NCBI GenBank assembly: GCA_949383255.1
Contig: CASJPF010000011.1
Location: 1 to 64,000 of the forward strand
DNA: 64,000 nt
From: Lachnospiraceae bacterium
Lineage (GTDB): Bacteria; Bacillota; Clostridia; Lachnospirales; Lachnospiraceae
Direction: 5' to 3'
Position numbers and translations under genes: made by a program. This document shows positions 20,027-28,443 of the stretch, one piece after another (position 1 is the first letter of the stretch; each line of letters starts with the position of its first letter). The notes under the pieces were generated by a model that saw only the letters and a list, made by a program, of their open reading frames with translations, was not told the DNA's origin and made no database searches.

Positions 20027-20635
20027 ATGGAGGGCACGAAGGTGGGAGAATTTTTGCAAGTAGCAATTATGCAAGGAGGTAAGGAAGAAGAAGCAAGGTC
20101 GATTGTAAGGACTGTGGCGGAAAAGTATTGCTGTACATTGTATGACAGCCATGCAGAGAGTGCTAGGAAGTATGACATTACAGACTTGTATGCAGAGGAA
20201 TGTAAATACAAAGAATTTCCAAATGGGGTAAGTATTTTAATGAACAATGAGTGTATGGGATATGGAGATATTGCAGGGGCGATATCGGAGATGTTCAGCA
20301 ATGCTGTTTTATTACTTTACATATATGATGGGGATTACTGGGCATATGAACTGTATCATCATGGAGAAAAGATAGACCAGTTTGACCCGTGGCCAGACTA
20401 TTTTGGTGGTGCTTCAGAGGAATTAATACAAGAATTAAAGGGGAATGCAGAACTGATTGCAAAATATTTTTCTGTAGACAAAGCAGAGATTGAAAAGTAT
20501 TTGGTTCGATGGGCGGATAAAAAACACGGTGAGAAAGCATATGAAGATGACGAGTTTGAGTACTGGTCAGATTGGCAGATGCTTGATTTTATGCGCAAAT
20601 TGGGATATTCATATGAATTTGGAGAGGAAGGGTGA
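20027..20635 (+). CDS. Hypothetical protein, 202 aa
   Basis: Uninterrupted ORF with plausible composition; family not recognised. Confidence 0.65.
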   Translation: MEGTKVGEFLQVAIMQGGKEEEARSIVRTVAEKYCCTLYDSHAESARKYDITDLYAEECKYKEFPNGVSILMNNECMGYGDIAGAISEMFSNAVLLLYIYDGDYWAYELYHHGEKIDQFDPWPDYFGGASEELIQELKGNAELIAKYFSVDKAEIEKYLVRWADKKHGEKAYEDDEFEYWSDWQMLDFMRKLGYSYEFGEEG

Positions 20636-20739
20636 AAGAAAAAAAGAGAAAGGGATAAAATGCAAACACATATCTTTCACCCTTTGTGTTTGCGCCTCAA
20701 ATGAAAATGCAAGCATTTTCGATTGAGGCTTGGTGCAAA
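20628..20739 (+). repeat. ~112-nt structured interspersed element, copy 1 (candidate RNA element)
   Basis: About 97% identical to 32005-32115; stems AAGGGTGAAAGA/TCTTTCACCCTT, TGCAAACACA/TGTGTTTGCG and a terminal GCCTCA...TGAGGC hairpin. Confidence 0.8.
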
Positions 20740-20741
20740 TA

Positions 20742-22148
20742 ATGAAAAGAGAAAAAAATAGAAATTCGTTTTCGGGCTCGATTGGTTTTGTGCTCACTGC
20801 GGCAGGAAGTGCTGTCGGTCTGGGAAATATCTGGCGGTTTCCATATCTGGCGGCAAAAGATGGCGGTGGATTGTTTCTAGTAATTTATTTAATTTTGGCG
20901 CTTACATTTGGATTTACACTACTTACAACAGAAATCGCGATTGGAAGAAAGACAAAGCAGAGTCCATTGACTGCATATGCGAAGTTAAATTCTAAGTGGG
21001 GCTTTCTAGGTGTGATTGCATGTCTTGTGCCAGTGATTATTATGCCGTACTACTGCGTGATTGGCGGATGGGTGGTAAAGTATTTTCTTGCTTATTTGAC
21101 AGGAAATGGTGCTGCGGCAGCAGAAGATGGCTATTTTACAGGATTTATCACTGGAGAATGGCAACCGATTGCGCTGTTATTTGTCTTTTTGTTAATGGTG
21201 GCGTTTATTGTATTTCGCGGGATTAACAAGGGGATTGAGTCATCTTCAAAGATATTGATGCCATTGTTGCTGTTGCTGGTTGTGGGGATTGCATTTTTTT
21301 CCTTGACAATTCACTATGAAGATGAGACAGGTGTGGCAAGAACAGGAATGCAGGGATTTTTGATTTATGTGGTTCCTGATTTTAGTGAAATGACAGTAAA
21401 GGGATTCTTTACAGTGCTGCTAGACGCAATGGGACAATTGTTTTTTAGCTTGAGTGTGGCGATGGGAATTATGGTTGCATATGGATCTTATGTCAAAGAT
21501 GATGCCAATTTGGTAAGATCAATTAATCAGATTGAAATATTTGACACGGCAGTTGCATTTTTAGCAGGTGTTATGATTATTCCAGCAGTTTATACCTTTA
21601 TGGGTAGAGAGGGCATGGCGGCGTCAGGACCAAGCTTGATGTTTGTATCGCTGCCAAAAGTGTTTGCGTCTATGGGAAAAATTGGAAATTTAGTAGGATG
21701 TCTCTTTTTTGCTATGGTGCTGTTTGCGGCGATTACAAGTGCTGTGTCTGTTATGGAGGCAGTGGTTTCTAGCTTTATGGACAAATTTCATATGACGCGC
21801 ACAAAAGCGGCAACAGTTGAGACAATCATTGCCATTGTTGGCGGTGTGATTGTATGTCTTGGGTACAATAAGTTGTATTTTGAACTGAAATTGCCAAATG
21901 GCGCAATTGCACAGATTTTGGATATTATGGACTATATTAGCAATAACTTGCTAATGCCACTGGTTGCAATTGGAACATGTGTTTTGATTGGCTGGATATT
22001 AAAGCCGAAGGCTGTGATTGATGAGGTGGAGAAATCCGGCAGTAGATTTGGCAGAAAGCGTTTGTATGTTGTAATGATTCAATATATTGCGCCGATCTTA
22101 TTGGTAATCTTATTGTTGAAATCAGTGGAAATATTGACCATTATATAG
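20742..22148 (+). CDS. Sodium-dependent transporter, neurotransmitter:sodium symporter (SNF) family
   Basis: SGSIGFVLTAAGSAVGLGNIWRFPYLAAKDGGGLFLVIYLI signature. Confidence 0.95.
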   Translation: MKREKNRNSFSGSIGFVLTAAGSAVGLGNIWRFPYLAAKDGGGLFLVIYLILALTFGFTLLTTEIAIGRKTKQSPLTAYAKLNSKWGFLGVIACLVPVIIMPYYCVIGGWVVKYFLAYLTGNGAAAAEDGYFTGFITGEWQPIALLFVFLLMVAFIVFRGINKGIESSSKILMPLLLLLVVGIAFFSLTIHYEDETGVARTGMQGFLIYVVPDFSEMTVKGFFTVLLDAMGQLFFSLSVAMGIMVAYGSYVKDDANLVRSINQIEIFDTAVAFLAGVMIIPAVYTFMGREGMAASGPSLMFVSLPKVFASMGKIGNLVGCLFFAMVLFAAITSAVSVMEAVVSSFMDKFHMTRTKAATVETIIAIVGGVIVCLGYNKLYFELKLPNGAIAQILDIMDYISNNLLMPLVAIGTCVLIGWILKPKAVIDEVEKSGSRFGRKRLYVVMIQYIAPILLVILLLKSVEILTII

Positions 22149-22166
22149 ATAGATAAGGGAGTTGTG

Positions 22167-22772
22167 TTACTCCCTTATTTTTCTGTCTTTAAAATAATAT
22201 TCTTTGTCATGGTCATTAATTTCACGCATTATTCGACAAGGATTTCCGACAGCGACAACATTTGCCGGCATATCCTTTGTCACAATGCTGCCAGCGCCGA
22301 TTACAGTGTTATCCCCAATTGTAACGCCTGGCATAATGATAGCTCCTGCGCCAATCCAGCAGTTTCTGCCAATATGGACAGGGATATTATATTGATACTG
22401 CTGTTCGCGTAGTTCTGGAAGGATTGGATGTGCTGCGGTGACAATGGTCACGTTCGGTCCAATCATAGTGTAATCTCCAATATAAATATGGGTGTCGTCT
22501 ACGCAGGTAAGATGATAGTTGGCGTAGACCATATTTCCAAAATGACAGTGATGACCGCCAAAATTTGCATAGAAAGGTGATTCAATATAGACGCCTTCCC
22601 CACAGTCGCCAAGCATTTCTTTAAGCAGTGCAGCTCTTTTTTCGAACTCAGAAGGTTTGGTCAGGTTGTATTCGCACAGCTTGTCCTGATAGGAAACCTG
22701 CTCTTTTATAATTTCTCCGTCACCCGGGAGATAAAGTTCTCTAGTGTGTAATTTCTCTTTCATTTCATGCAT
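22167..22772 (-). CDS. Sugar O-acetyltransferase (maltose acetyltransferase-like, hexapeptide repeat)
   Basis: Left-handed beta-helix repeats (IGRNCWIGAGAIIMPGVTIGDNTVIGAGSIVTKDMPANVVAVGNPCRI); GGAGG before ATG. Confidence 0.93.
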   Translation of the reverse strand: MHEMKEKLHTRELYLPGDGEIIKEQVSYQDKLCEYNLTKPSEFEKRAALLKEMLGDCGEGVYIESPFYANFGGHHCHFGNMVYANYHLTCVDDTHIYIGDYTMIGPNVTIVTAAHPILPELREQQYQYNIPVHIGRNCWIGAGAIIMPGVTIGDNTVIGAGSIVTKDMPANVVAVGNPCRIMREINDHDKEYYFKDRKIRE

Positions 22773-22947
22773 TTTGCATACCTCCATTTTTGAAATCTTG
22801 TTTATAAATAACAATATCATATTTTGCGGAAAAAAGCACTTAAATTTTGTGTGTAATAAAATATTTGCAAGACAAGTGTTCATATTTTAAAATTTAGGAC
22901 ATATATTGAGATATGGACAGTGGGACAAACAAAAGGAGGCGTGTACA

Positions 22948-23886
22948 ATGACAGTGGATAATCGGATTTTACAGTTTTTTCCACAGGGACTTCGAGGGGA
23001 TTGGGAGCGAGGCAGTGTGAATTTCCAAAAGATACAGGAAATTAGACTGCGTGTCAATCAACCAGTGCGCGTGCTGACGGAGCGGGAACATAGACTTCCT
23101 ATTATATATGGTGAGCAGGAGCTGGAAGAAATTTTTCGTTATCTGTGTCACGATTCCGTTTATGCATATGAGGAGGAGCGAAAGCAAGGATATATCACTG
23201 TTGAGGGAGGACATAGAATTGGAATTACAGGAGAGCTTACAACAGCGGGAAATGGTCGATTTATTGCAAAATATATTCGTTATATGAATATCAGGCTGGC
23301 GCATGAACACAAAGATATTGCGAAGAAAATGATACGATATCTCTATCATACAAAGCGGGGGACTCCGTTTAATACGCTGATTATCTCGCCGCCAGGAGTT
23401 GGCAAGACAACCTTGCTTCGAGATATGATTCGTCTTTTTTCAAATGGTGCAGAAGGATATCGTGGATGCAATGTAGGTGTGATTGATGAGAGAGGTGAGA
23501 TTGCAGGGGCATACAGGGGCAGTGCCATGCTCGATTGCGGCGAACGGACAGATATTGTTACAGGTGGGGATAAGCAGCAGGGGATTTCTATCTTGGTGAG
23601 AACTTTTGCGCCGCGGGTAATTGCAATTGATGAAATTGGAAAAAGTGCAGATGCCGAGGCAATTTTTTATGCGGGAGTGTGTGGGTGTAATATATTGGCG
23701 ACAATACACGGCAGTTCTATGGAAGAGATTCAGCATAAATCTGAGATGGAGAGAATCTTCCAGTCTGAGTTGATTGACCGTTTTGTTGTGTTATCAATGG
23801 ATGAAAACATGGTTCGATATTTTGAGATTTATGACAGAAAGGGGAATCAAATATGTGGCAGAAATTTATTGCAGGTGCCTGCGTAA
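22948..23886 (+). CDS. spoIIIAA: Stage III sporulation protein AA
   Basis: Walker A ISPPGVGKTTLLRDMIR; first gene of a spoIIIA-type operon. Confidence 0.95.
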   Translation: MTVDNRILQFFPQGLRGDWERGSVNFQKIQEIRLRVNQPVRVLTEREHRLPIIYGEQELEEIFRYLCHDSVYAYEEERKQGYITVEGGHRIGITGELTTAGNGRFIAKYIRYMNIRLAHEHKDIAKKMIRYLYHTKRGTPFNTLIISPPGVGKTTLLRDMIRLFSNGAEGYRGCNVGVIDERGEIAGAYRGSAMLDCGERTDIVTGGDKQQGISILVRTFAPRVIAIDEIGKSADAEAIFYAGVCGCNILATIHGSSMEEIQHKSEMERIFQSELIDRFVVLSMDENMVRYFEIYDRKGNQICGRNLLQVPA

Positions 23887-24365
23887 TGACAGGGGCACTT
23901 GGATTTGGCTGGTCGCTTTGCGGTGAGATGAACAGTCAGATTTGGCATCTAAAACAACAGAAACAGATATTGTTGTATATTGCCGGTGAGATTACCTATC
24001 TTCATAGACCGATGGAAGAAATTTTTGATATGATTTCCACGAAGGCAGAGTCTCCATATGACCAGTTTCTAAGAGAAGTTTCTAAGAGAATGAAAGAGCG
24101 CAACGGGAAATCGCTAATTGCTATTTGGAATGAGGCTGTTCAAGACAGAGCAGAATTTATACAGACGGGAAAGGATTATTTATTAAAAATGGGAGATTGC
24201 TTTGCGTATGAAGGAGAGCAGCTTCAGGTGGAGGCGTTAGGATTATTTGGGACTGAGCTGGATAGTGAGATAGACAGGCTCACAGAGAAAAAGAATGAAA
24301 ACAGCCGGCTTATCAAGGCGCTTAGCACATTGACGGGAATTTTGTGTATCATTTTGTTTTTGTAG
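23853..24365 (+). CDS. spoIIIAB: Stage III sporulation protein AB
   Basis: Size, topology and operon position. Confidence 0.88.
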   Translation: MWQKFIAGACVMTGALGFGWSLCGEMNSQIWHLKQQKQILLYIAGEITYLHRPMEEIFDMISTKAESPYDQFLREVSKRMKERNGKSLIAIWNEAVQDRAEFIQTGKDYLLKMGDCFAYEGEQLQVEALGLFGTELDSEIDRLTEKKNENSRLIKALSTLTGILCIILFL

Positions 24366-24398
24366 GAAATAACAATTTGTGTACAGAATCGTTGTGAA

Positions 24399-24605
24399 AT
24401 GGGGATGAAAATGGAAGTCAGTCTGATATTTAAGATAGCAGCAGTTGGTATATTGATAACGATACTCGGACAGGTATTGAAGCATAGCGGCAGAGAAGAA
24501 CATGCGTTTCTTATTAGTCTTGCCGGACTGGTGCTGGTGCTTTCATGGATTGTCCCATATATATATCAACTTTTTGAGATGATACAAGATTTATTTGCTT
24601 TATAG
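24399..24605 (+). CDS. spoIIIAC: Stage III sporulation protein AC
   Basis: Small two-TM protein, VSLIFKIAAVGILITILGQVLKHSGREE; operon position. Confidence 0.9.
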   Translation: MGMKMEVSLIFKIAAVGILITILGQVLKHSGREEHAFLISLAGLVLVLSWIVPYIYQLFEMIQDLFAL

Positions 24606-24632
24606 TAAGCGTGTTGACAATGGAGGCGTAGT

Positions 24633-24782
24633 ATGAAAAAAGAATCACAGGCAACAGCTCTGCGCACTTGCTGCGCTGAGCGTACACGTGCCATGCGACT
24701 TGTTCGCATGTGTGCATTCTGTACTTGCATCGTATTTTTTCATAGACATTTGTGTCTGGAAAGATATGAGGTGCAAGTATGA
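24633..24782 (+). CDS. Putative 49-aa Cys-rich small protein/coupling ORF between spoIIIAC and spoIIIAD
   Basis: GGAGG at 24622-24626, ATG 24633, open to TGA 24780-24782 that overlaps the spoIIIAD ATG (24779); MKKESQATALRTCCAERTRAMRLVRMCAFCTCIVFFHRHLCLERYEVQV. Confidence 0.4.
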   Translation: MKKESQATALRTCCAERTRAMRLVRMCAFCTCIVFFHRHLCLERYEVQV

Positions 24783-25159
24783 TTCAGATTTGTGTGCTTG
24801 CCATAGCAGGAGTTTTTGCAGCGCTAGTTATCAAAAAAGACAAACCAGAATTTGCGACGCTAATTATTATGCTTGTAAGCTTTTTTATTGCAATTAGAGT
24901 GCTCACAGTGCTAAAAACTGCCATTGGAGAGTTTGAGAACTGGGAGTCAATATTGGGGGGGAATATTGCGTATATATCACTTCTTTTAAAGATTATAGGA
25001 ATTACTTATGTGTGCGATTTTGCTTCTAACTTGTGTAAGGATTCTGGATATTCAGCACTCAGCAGCCATATAGAGTTATTTGGCAAGGTTGCGATTATGG
25101 TGGCAGGATTTCCAATCATTAGAATTATGATTGATATGCTTGAAGGAATGATAAGATGA
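24779..25159 (+). CDS. spoIIIAD: Stage III sporulation protein AD
   Basis: Operon position and hydrophobic profile; GITYVCDFASNLCKDSGYSALSSHIELFGKVAI. Confidence 0.92.
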   Translation: MIQICVLAIAGVFAALVIKKDKPEFATLIIMLVSFFIAIRVLTVLKTAIGEFENWESILGGNIAYISLLLKIIGITYVCDFASNLCKDSGYSALSSHIELFGKVAIMVAGFPIIRIMIDMLEGMIR

Positions 25160-26220
25160 GTCAGGATATGAACTTGTGGCAAGAACTAGATATCCTTCCA
25201 GATTTAAGTATTCTAGATAAATTGTTACAAGAATTGTTGCCGGGAAAAAATACAAATTCCATGAATTTTATCAAGGATGTATTGATGGGAAACTGGGCGT
25301 TGGACCCAGGATTATTTTGGCGCTATCTTGCAGGAACAATAACGGGTGTTTTTGATGGATGGAAAAGGCTTTTTATATCTGTGCTTGTGCTGTTTATTCT
25401 GGTAGCGTTAGTCAGCAATCTGATGTCTGCTCTAAAAAATGAGGGCGCGGCAAAAGCGGCGAAAACTTTTTTTATTCTCTGTCAGCTTGTAGTTCTAATT
25501 AATGCGTTTCATGAAGTGCTCGACATTGTTGAGGAGGCAATGACGCGGATGCTTGAATTTTTAAAAGTGATGATTCCTGCATATATGATTTGTATCGCTG
25601 CTGCGGGCTCTGGGCTGACAGCTTTGATTTTTTATAAGTTATTGTTAGGTTTTTTGTGCTTGATAGAAGGAATTGTTGCAGCCTCACTGACAACTGTAGT
25701 TGAGGGATATGTAATGCTTGGCGTGGTGGAGAGTATTTGGGGAGAAGAGCGCTTTAAGGGATTGATGGAGATTATTAAAAAAGGGCTGCAATGGGTTTTA
25801 AAAATGATGATTGTAGTGATGTCAGGAAGCGGAATCCTTCAGATTATAATAACGCCTGTGATTGATAAGGCAAACAATACCGTAATCCAAAAAACTGCGG
25901 GTGCAATTCCAGGAATTGGGGATCTTGTAGAATCTGTGTCAAGCGTGACCCTTGCCTCAGCCATTGCAGTAAAAAACAGTTTGGGTGTGTTGATATTGGT
26001 GGTGCTTGTTTTGATGATTGCAGCGCCTGTTTTAAAAGCGTTTATGATTCTTTTTATTATTAAGGTGAGTGGTGCGCTGGGAAGTATTTGCGGAGAACGT
26101 CAGATGATGAAATGCGTCGAGTACATATCTGAGGCAGGATTTATGCTATTAAGAATATTAATAACAGTTACAACTCTATTTTTTATAACAATAGCCGTTG
26201 TGACAAACGCAACAAGTTAG
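25156..26220 (+). CDS. spoIIIAE: Stage III sporulation protein AE
   Basis: Multi-TM protein, operon position, 4-nt overlap with spoIIIAD. Confidence 0.92.
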   Translation: MSQDMNLWQELDILPDLSILDKLLQELLPGKNTNSMNFIKDVLMGNWALDPGLFWRYLAGTITGVFDGWKRLFISVLVLFILVALVSNLMSALKNEGAAKAAKTFFILCQLVVLINAFHEVLDIVEEAMTRMLEFLKVMIPAYMICIAAAGSGLTALIFYKLLLGFLCLIEGIVAASLTTVVEGYVMLGVVESIWGEERFKGLMEIIKKGLQWVLKMMIVVMSGSGILQIIITPVIDKANNTVIQKTAGAIPGIGDLVESVSSVTLASAIAVKNSLGVLILVVLVLMIAAPVLKAFMILFIIKVSGALGSICGERQMMKCVEYISEAGFMLLRILITVTTLFFITIAVVTNATS

Positions 26221-26233
26221 ACGAAACTAATAT

Positions 26234-26638
26234 ATGGCAGAGGGAGAATTTATGGAGTATCTGGCAGTTGAGGTTAGACGACTTGTATACACTGTAATCT
26301 GTTTTCAATGTCTTATTCAGTTGACGGAAGGCAGCGGTTATCAGAAATATCTAAAACTTTTTTCCTATTTATTGACAATGTGCATCTGTTTTAATGTGAT
26401 TTTTTCTTTTGTGGGGCAAGTTGAAAATAGTTTTTCCGAGGCGGATAAACTGTATGAGCGATGGGAGCAGGAATGGAAGAAAATGACAGAGTTAGACCAA
26501 ATTTATGAGGGGGAGGCATACTATGAGCAGATGTGGGAGGAAAAGATTATAGGTGGGGCACATGCGGAGTATGACAGCAGAAATGGAGGTGAATCGGATG
26601 CTGGAGAGAGTCCGGGACAGGATTCGGTTGGCGATTAA
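26234..26638 (+). CDS. spoIIIAF: Stage III sporulation protein AF
   Basis: Operon position, two N-terminal TM segments. Confidence 0.85.
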   Translation: MAEGEFMEYLAVEVRRLVYTVICFQCLIQLTEGSGYQKYLKLFSYLLTMCICFNVIFSFVGQVENSFSEADKLYERWEQEWKKMTELDQIYEGEAYYEQMWEEKIIGGAHAEYDSRNGGESDAGESPGQDSVGD

Positions 26639-27230
26639 CGGCGGAAATGGAGGAAGAGGAAGACCGACCAAGGAGACGATGTTGATTATTTTTCTGAGCG
26701 GAATATTAATTTTTGTTATTCTGCTGCCAACAGGAGATGGCAACAGCAGCTTTACCGCAAAGAAAAGCCAGAAAAATGTAGAGCATCCGAGCAGTGCAGA
26801 AGATTCACAGAACAATCTAAAAGATGGAAAGAATGAGACAATAGAGGATTATAAAAGGGGACTTGAGCAAGAACTTGAAGAATTTTTGTCTAGCGTGGCA
26901 GGTGTGGGGACAGTGAAGGTACTTATTTATATTAAGGAATCGCCAGAATATGTTGTGGAGAAGGACATTCCTACATCAAATACCATCAATGGAGAAAACA
27001 GTGAGGTTAAAAAGGAGGAGACAACAGTTTATACTGTAAATGGGAATGGCGAGCAAGTGCCTTTTATTGCGCAGACAAAAAGCCCACAGATTGACGGTGT
27101 AGTCATCTCCGCGGAAGGAGCTTATGACGAGGCGATACGACTTCAGATCGTAAAGCTCGTGATGGCGTTGTATGGTGTGGAGGCAAATAAAGTGGAAGTG
27201 CTAAAAATGGGGCAGACAATACAGAATTAA
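26598..27230 (+). CDS. spoIIIAG: Stage III sporulation protein AG
   Basis: GGAGGTG ahead of ATG 26598; single TM then the conserved region VAGVGTVKVLIYIKESPEYV; overlaps spoIIIAF. Confidence 0.88.
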   Translation: MLERVRDRIRLAINGGNGGRGRPTKETMLIIFLSGILIFVILLPTGDGNSSFTAKKSQKNVEHPSSAEDSQNNLKDGKNETIEDYKRGLEQELEEFLSSVAGVGTVKVLIYIKESPEYVVEKDIPTSNTINGENSEVKKEETTVYTVNGNGEQVPFIAQTKSPQIDGVVISAEGAYDEAIRLQIVKLVMALYGVEANKVEVLKMGQTIQN

Positions 27231-27316
27231 AAAAACAAAAAATAATAAGTCTAAGTAAAGCACGCCCTGAATAAGATAGAAGTAGCAAAGAGAAGCAATA
27301 GGAAGGATATGGTTTG

Positions 27317-28132
27317 GTGAAAAAAATATTAAGAAAAAACCAGATTATGATTACGGCATTGGCGGTGATGATTGCGGTAGCAGGTTATCTCAACTTTGCC
27401 GGCACCAAGATTGGAGAAGAAGATTTTATCTCTGTAGACGGAAGCAGCAGTGAACTTACGTATGAAATCTCTGATGAAGATATGTATGCCATATCGCTTA
27501 GGGAAGATACTGATGGAACAATAACAGACTATGCGTCTGCGGCGGGAGCAGGCCAGGATATTCCAAGTCTTGATACAGATGATGTGACAATCACAGAAAA
27601 TTATCTAAACAGTGATATGGATGCTGCGGCAAACAGCACATTGACTGCGACGTCAACAGACCTTCAGCCAACCGACGAGGCAGCAGATGGAACACTTGCC
27701 TCCAACACAGAGGAATCTGGCGCGACGGTCATTGAACAGGAAGTGCCAGGAGAAGCGATATTTACCAGCGCTTCTGGGGTATCTACCCTTGCGGGTGCAA
27801 AACTGTTAAAAGAGCAGACAAGGGCACAGAATAAGGAATCCTTAATGGAGATTATTCAGAATGCAGATTTGACAGAGGAGGCAAAAAAGGAAGCCGTAAG
27901 CAGTATGATTACACTTACAGAGACTGCACAGAAAGAATCGGATGCACAGATGCTCTTGGAAGCAAAAGGATTTACCCAGACGGTTGTAAGCATCAGTGGT
28001 GATTCTGCGGATGTTATGGTGGGGGCAGCGGATCTCACCGAGGCACAGACTGCACAAATTATAGATATCGTACAACGCAAGACCAATATCTCCGCGGAAA
28101 ATATTATAATTACGGTTTCTGGCACGGAATAA
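27317..28132 (+). CDS. spoIIIAH: Stage III sporulation protein AH
   Basis: N-terminal TM, C-terminal ring-forming domain, end of operon; GTG (27317) or TTG (27314) start. Confidence 0.9.
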   Translation: MKKILRKNQIMITALAVMIAVAGYLNFAGTKIGEEDFISVDGSSSELTYEISDEDMYAISLREDTDGTITDYASAAGAGQDIPSLDTDDVTITENYLNSDMDAAANSTLTATSTDLQPTDEAADGTLASNTEESGATVIEQEVPGEAIFTSASGVSTLAGAKLLKEQTRAQNKESLMEIIQNADLTEEAKKEAVSSMITLTETAQKESDAQMLLEAKGFTQTVVSISGDSADVMVGAADLTEAQTAQIIDIVQRKTNISAENIIITVSGTE

Positions 28133-28281
28133 AATCGATTGCAGTTTAGGCAGGTCTGCGCATTTACTGCGCTGACTGTATCAAAACGTAGAGCATGGAA
28201 GCATCTAGCCCCTCGCCGAAGGCGACCTTCAATGGGCTAGATGCCGTAACAGTGAAGGTATCTGAACTGTTGCTAAAACGA
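28131..28281. mobile_element. MITE-like element, decayed second copy of the 3825-3960 family
   Basis: Shares TCTGCGCATTTACTGCGCTGA, GCATC(T)AGCCCCTCGCCGAAGGCGA and GCCGTAACAGTGAAGGTATCTGAACTGTT with 3825-3960; flanks AAAATCGA/TAAAACGA (6/8 match). Confidence 0.65.
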
Positions 28282-28348
28282 AAAAATAAGATGTGGAATT
28301 AATTGGATAAATGTGATATACTTAGATGCAATATGTCAGGGCAGCAGC

Positions 28349-28380
28349 CTGTAACAGAAAGACGAAGGTTGAATTGTTCG
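28349..28380. repeat. Truncated 3'-end fragment of the 31405-31556 element family
   Basis: CTGTAACAGAAAGACGAAGGTTGAATTGTTCG resembles the ends at 31526-31556, 42634-42664 and 48718-48749. Confidence 0.5.
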
Positions 28381-28443
28381 TGTTAGTGCCATAGGCTCTG
28401 CCTTGATAAAAGAGAATGAAATAGATAGACGGAGGATAGACCA

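Noticed and set aside
18928-20635. Possible toxin-immunity pair (secreted nuclease plus following 202-aa protein)
   Set aside because: The nuclease looks like a generic secreted EndA-type enzyme with no toxin delivery domain, and the genes are separated by ~150 bp; evidence insufficient
20609-20797. Minus-strand ORFs at 20609-20797 and 31877-32092 share the peptide MLAFSFEAQTQRVKDMCLHFIPFSFF
   Set aside because: The shared peptide is the antisense translation of the duplicated structured element; no ribosome-binding site or protein-like continuation was evident
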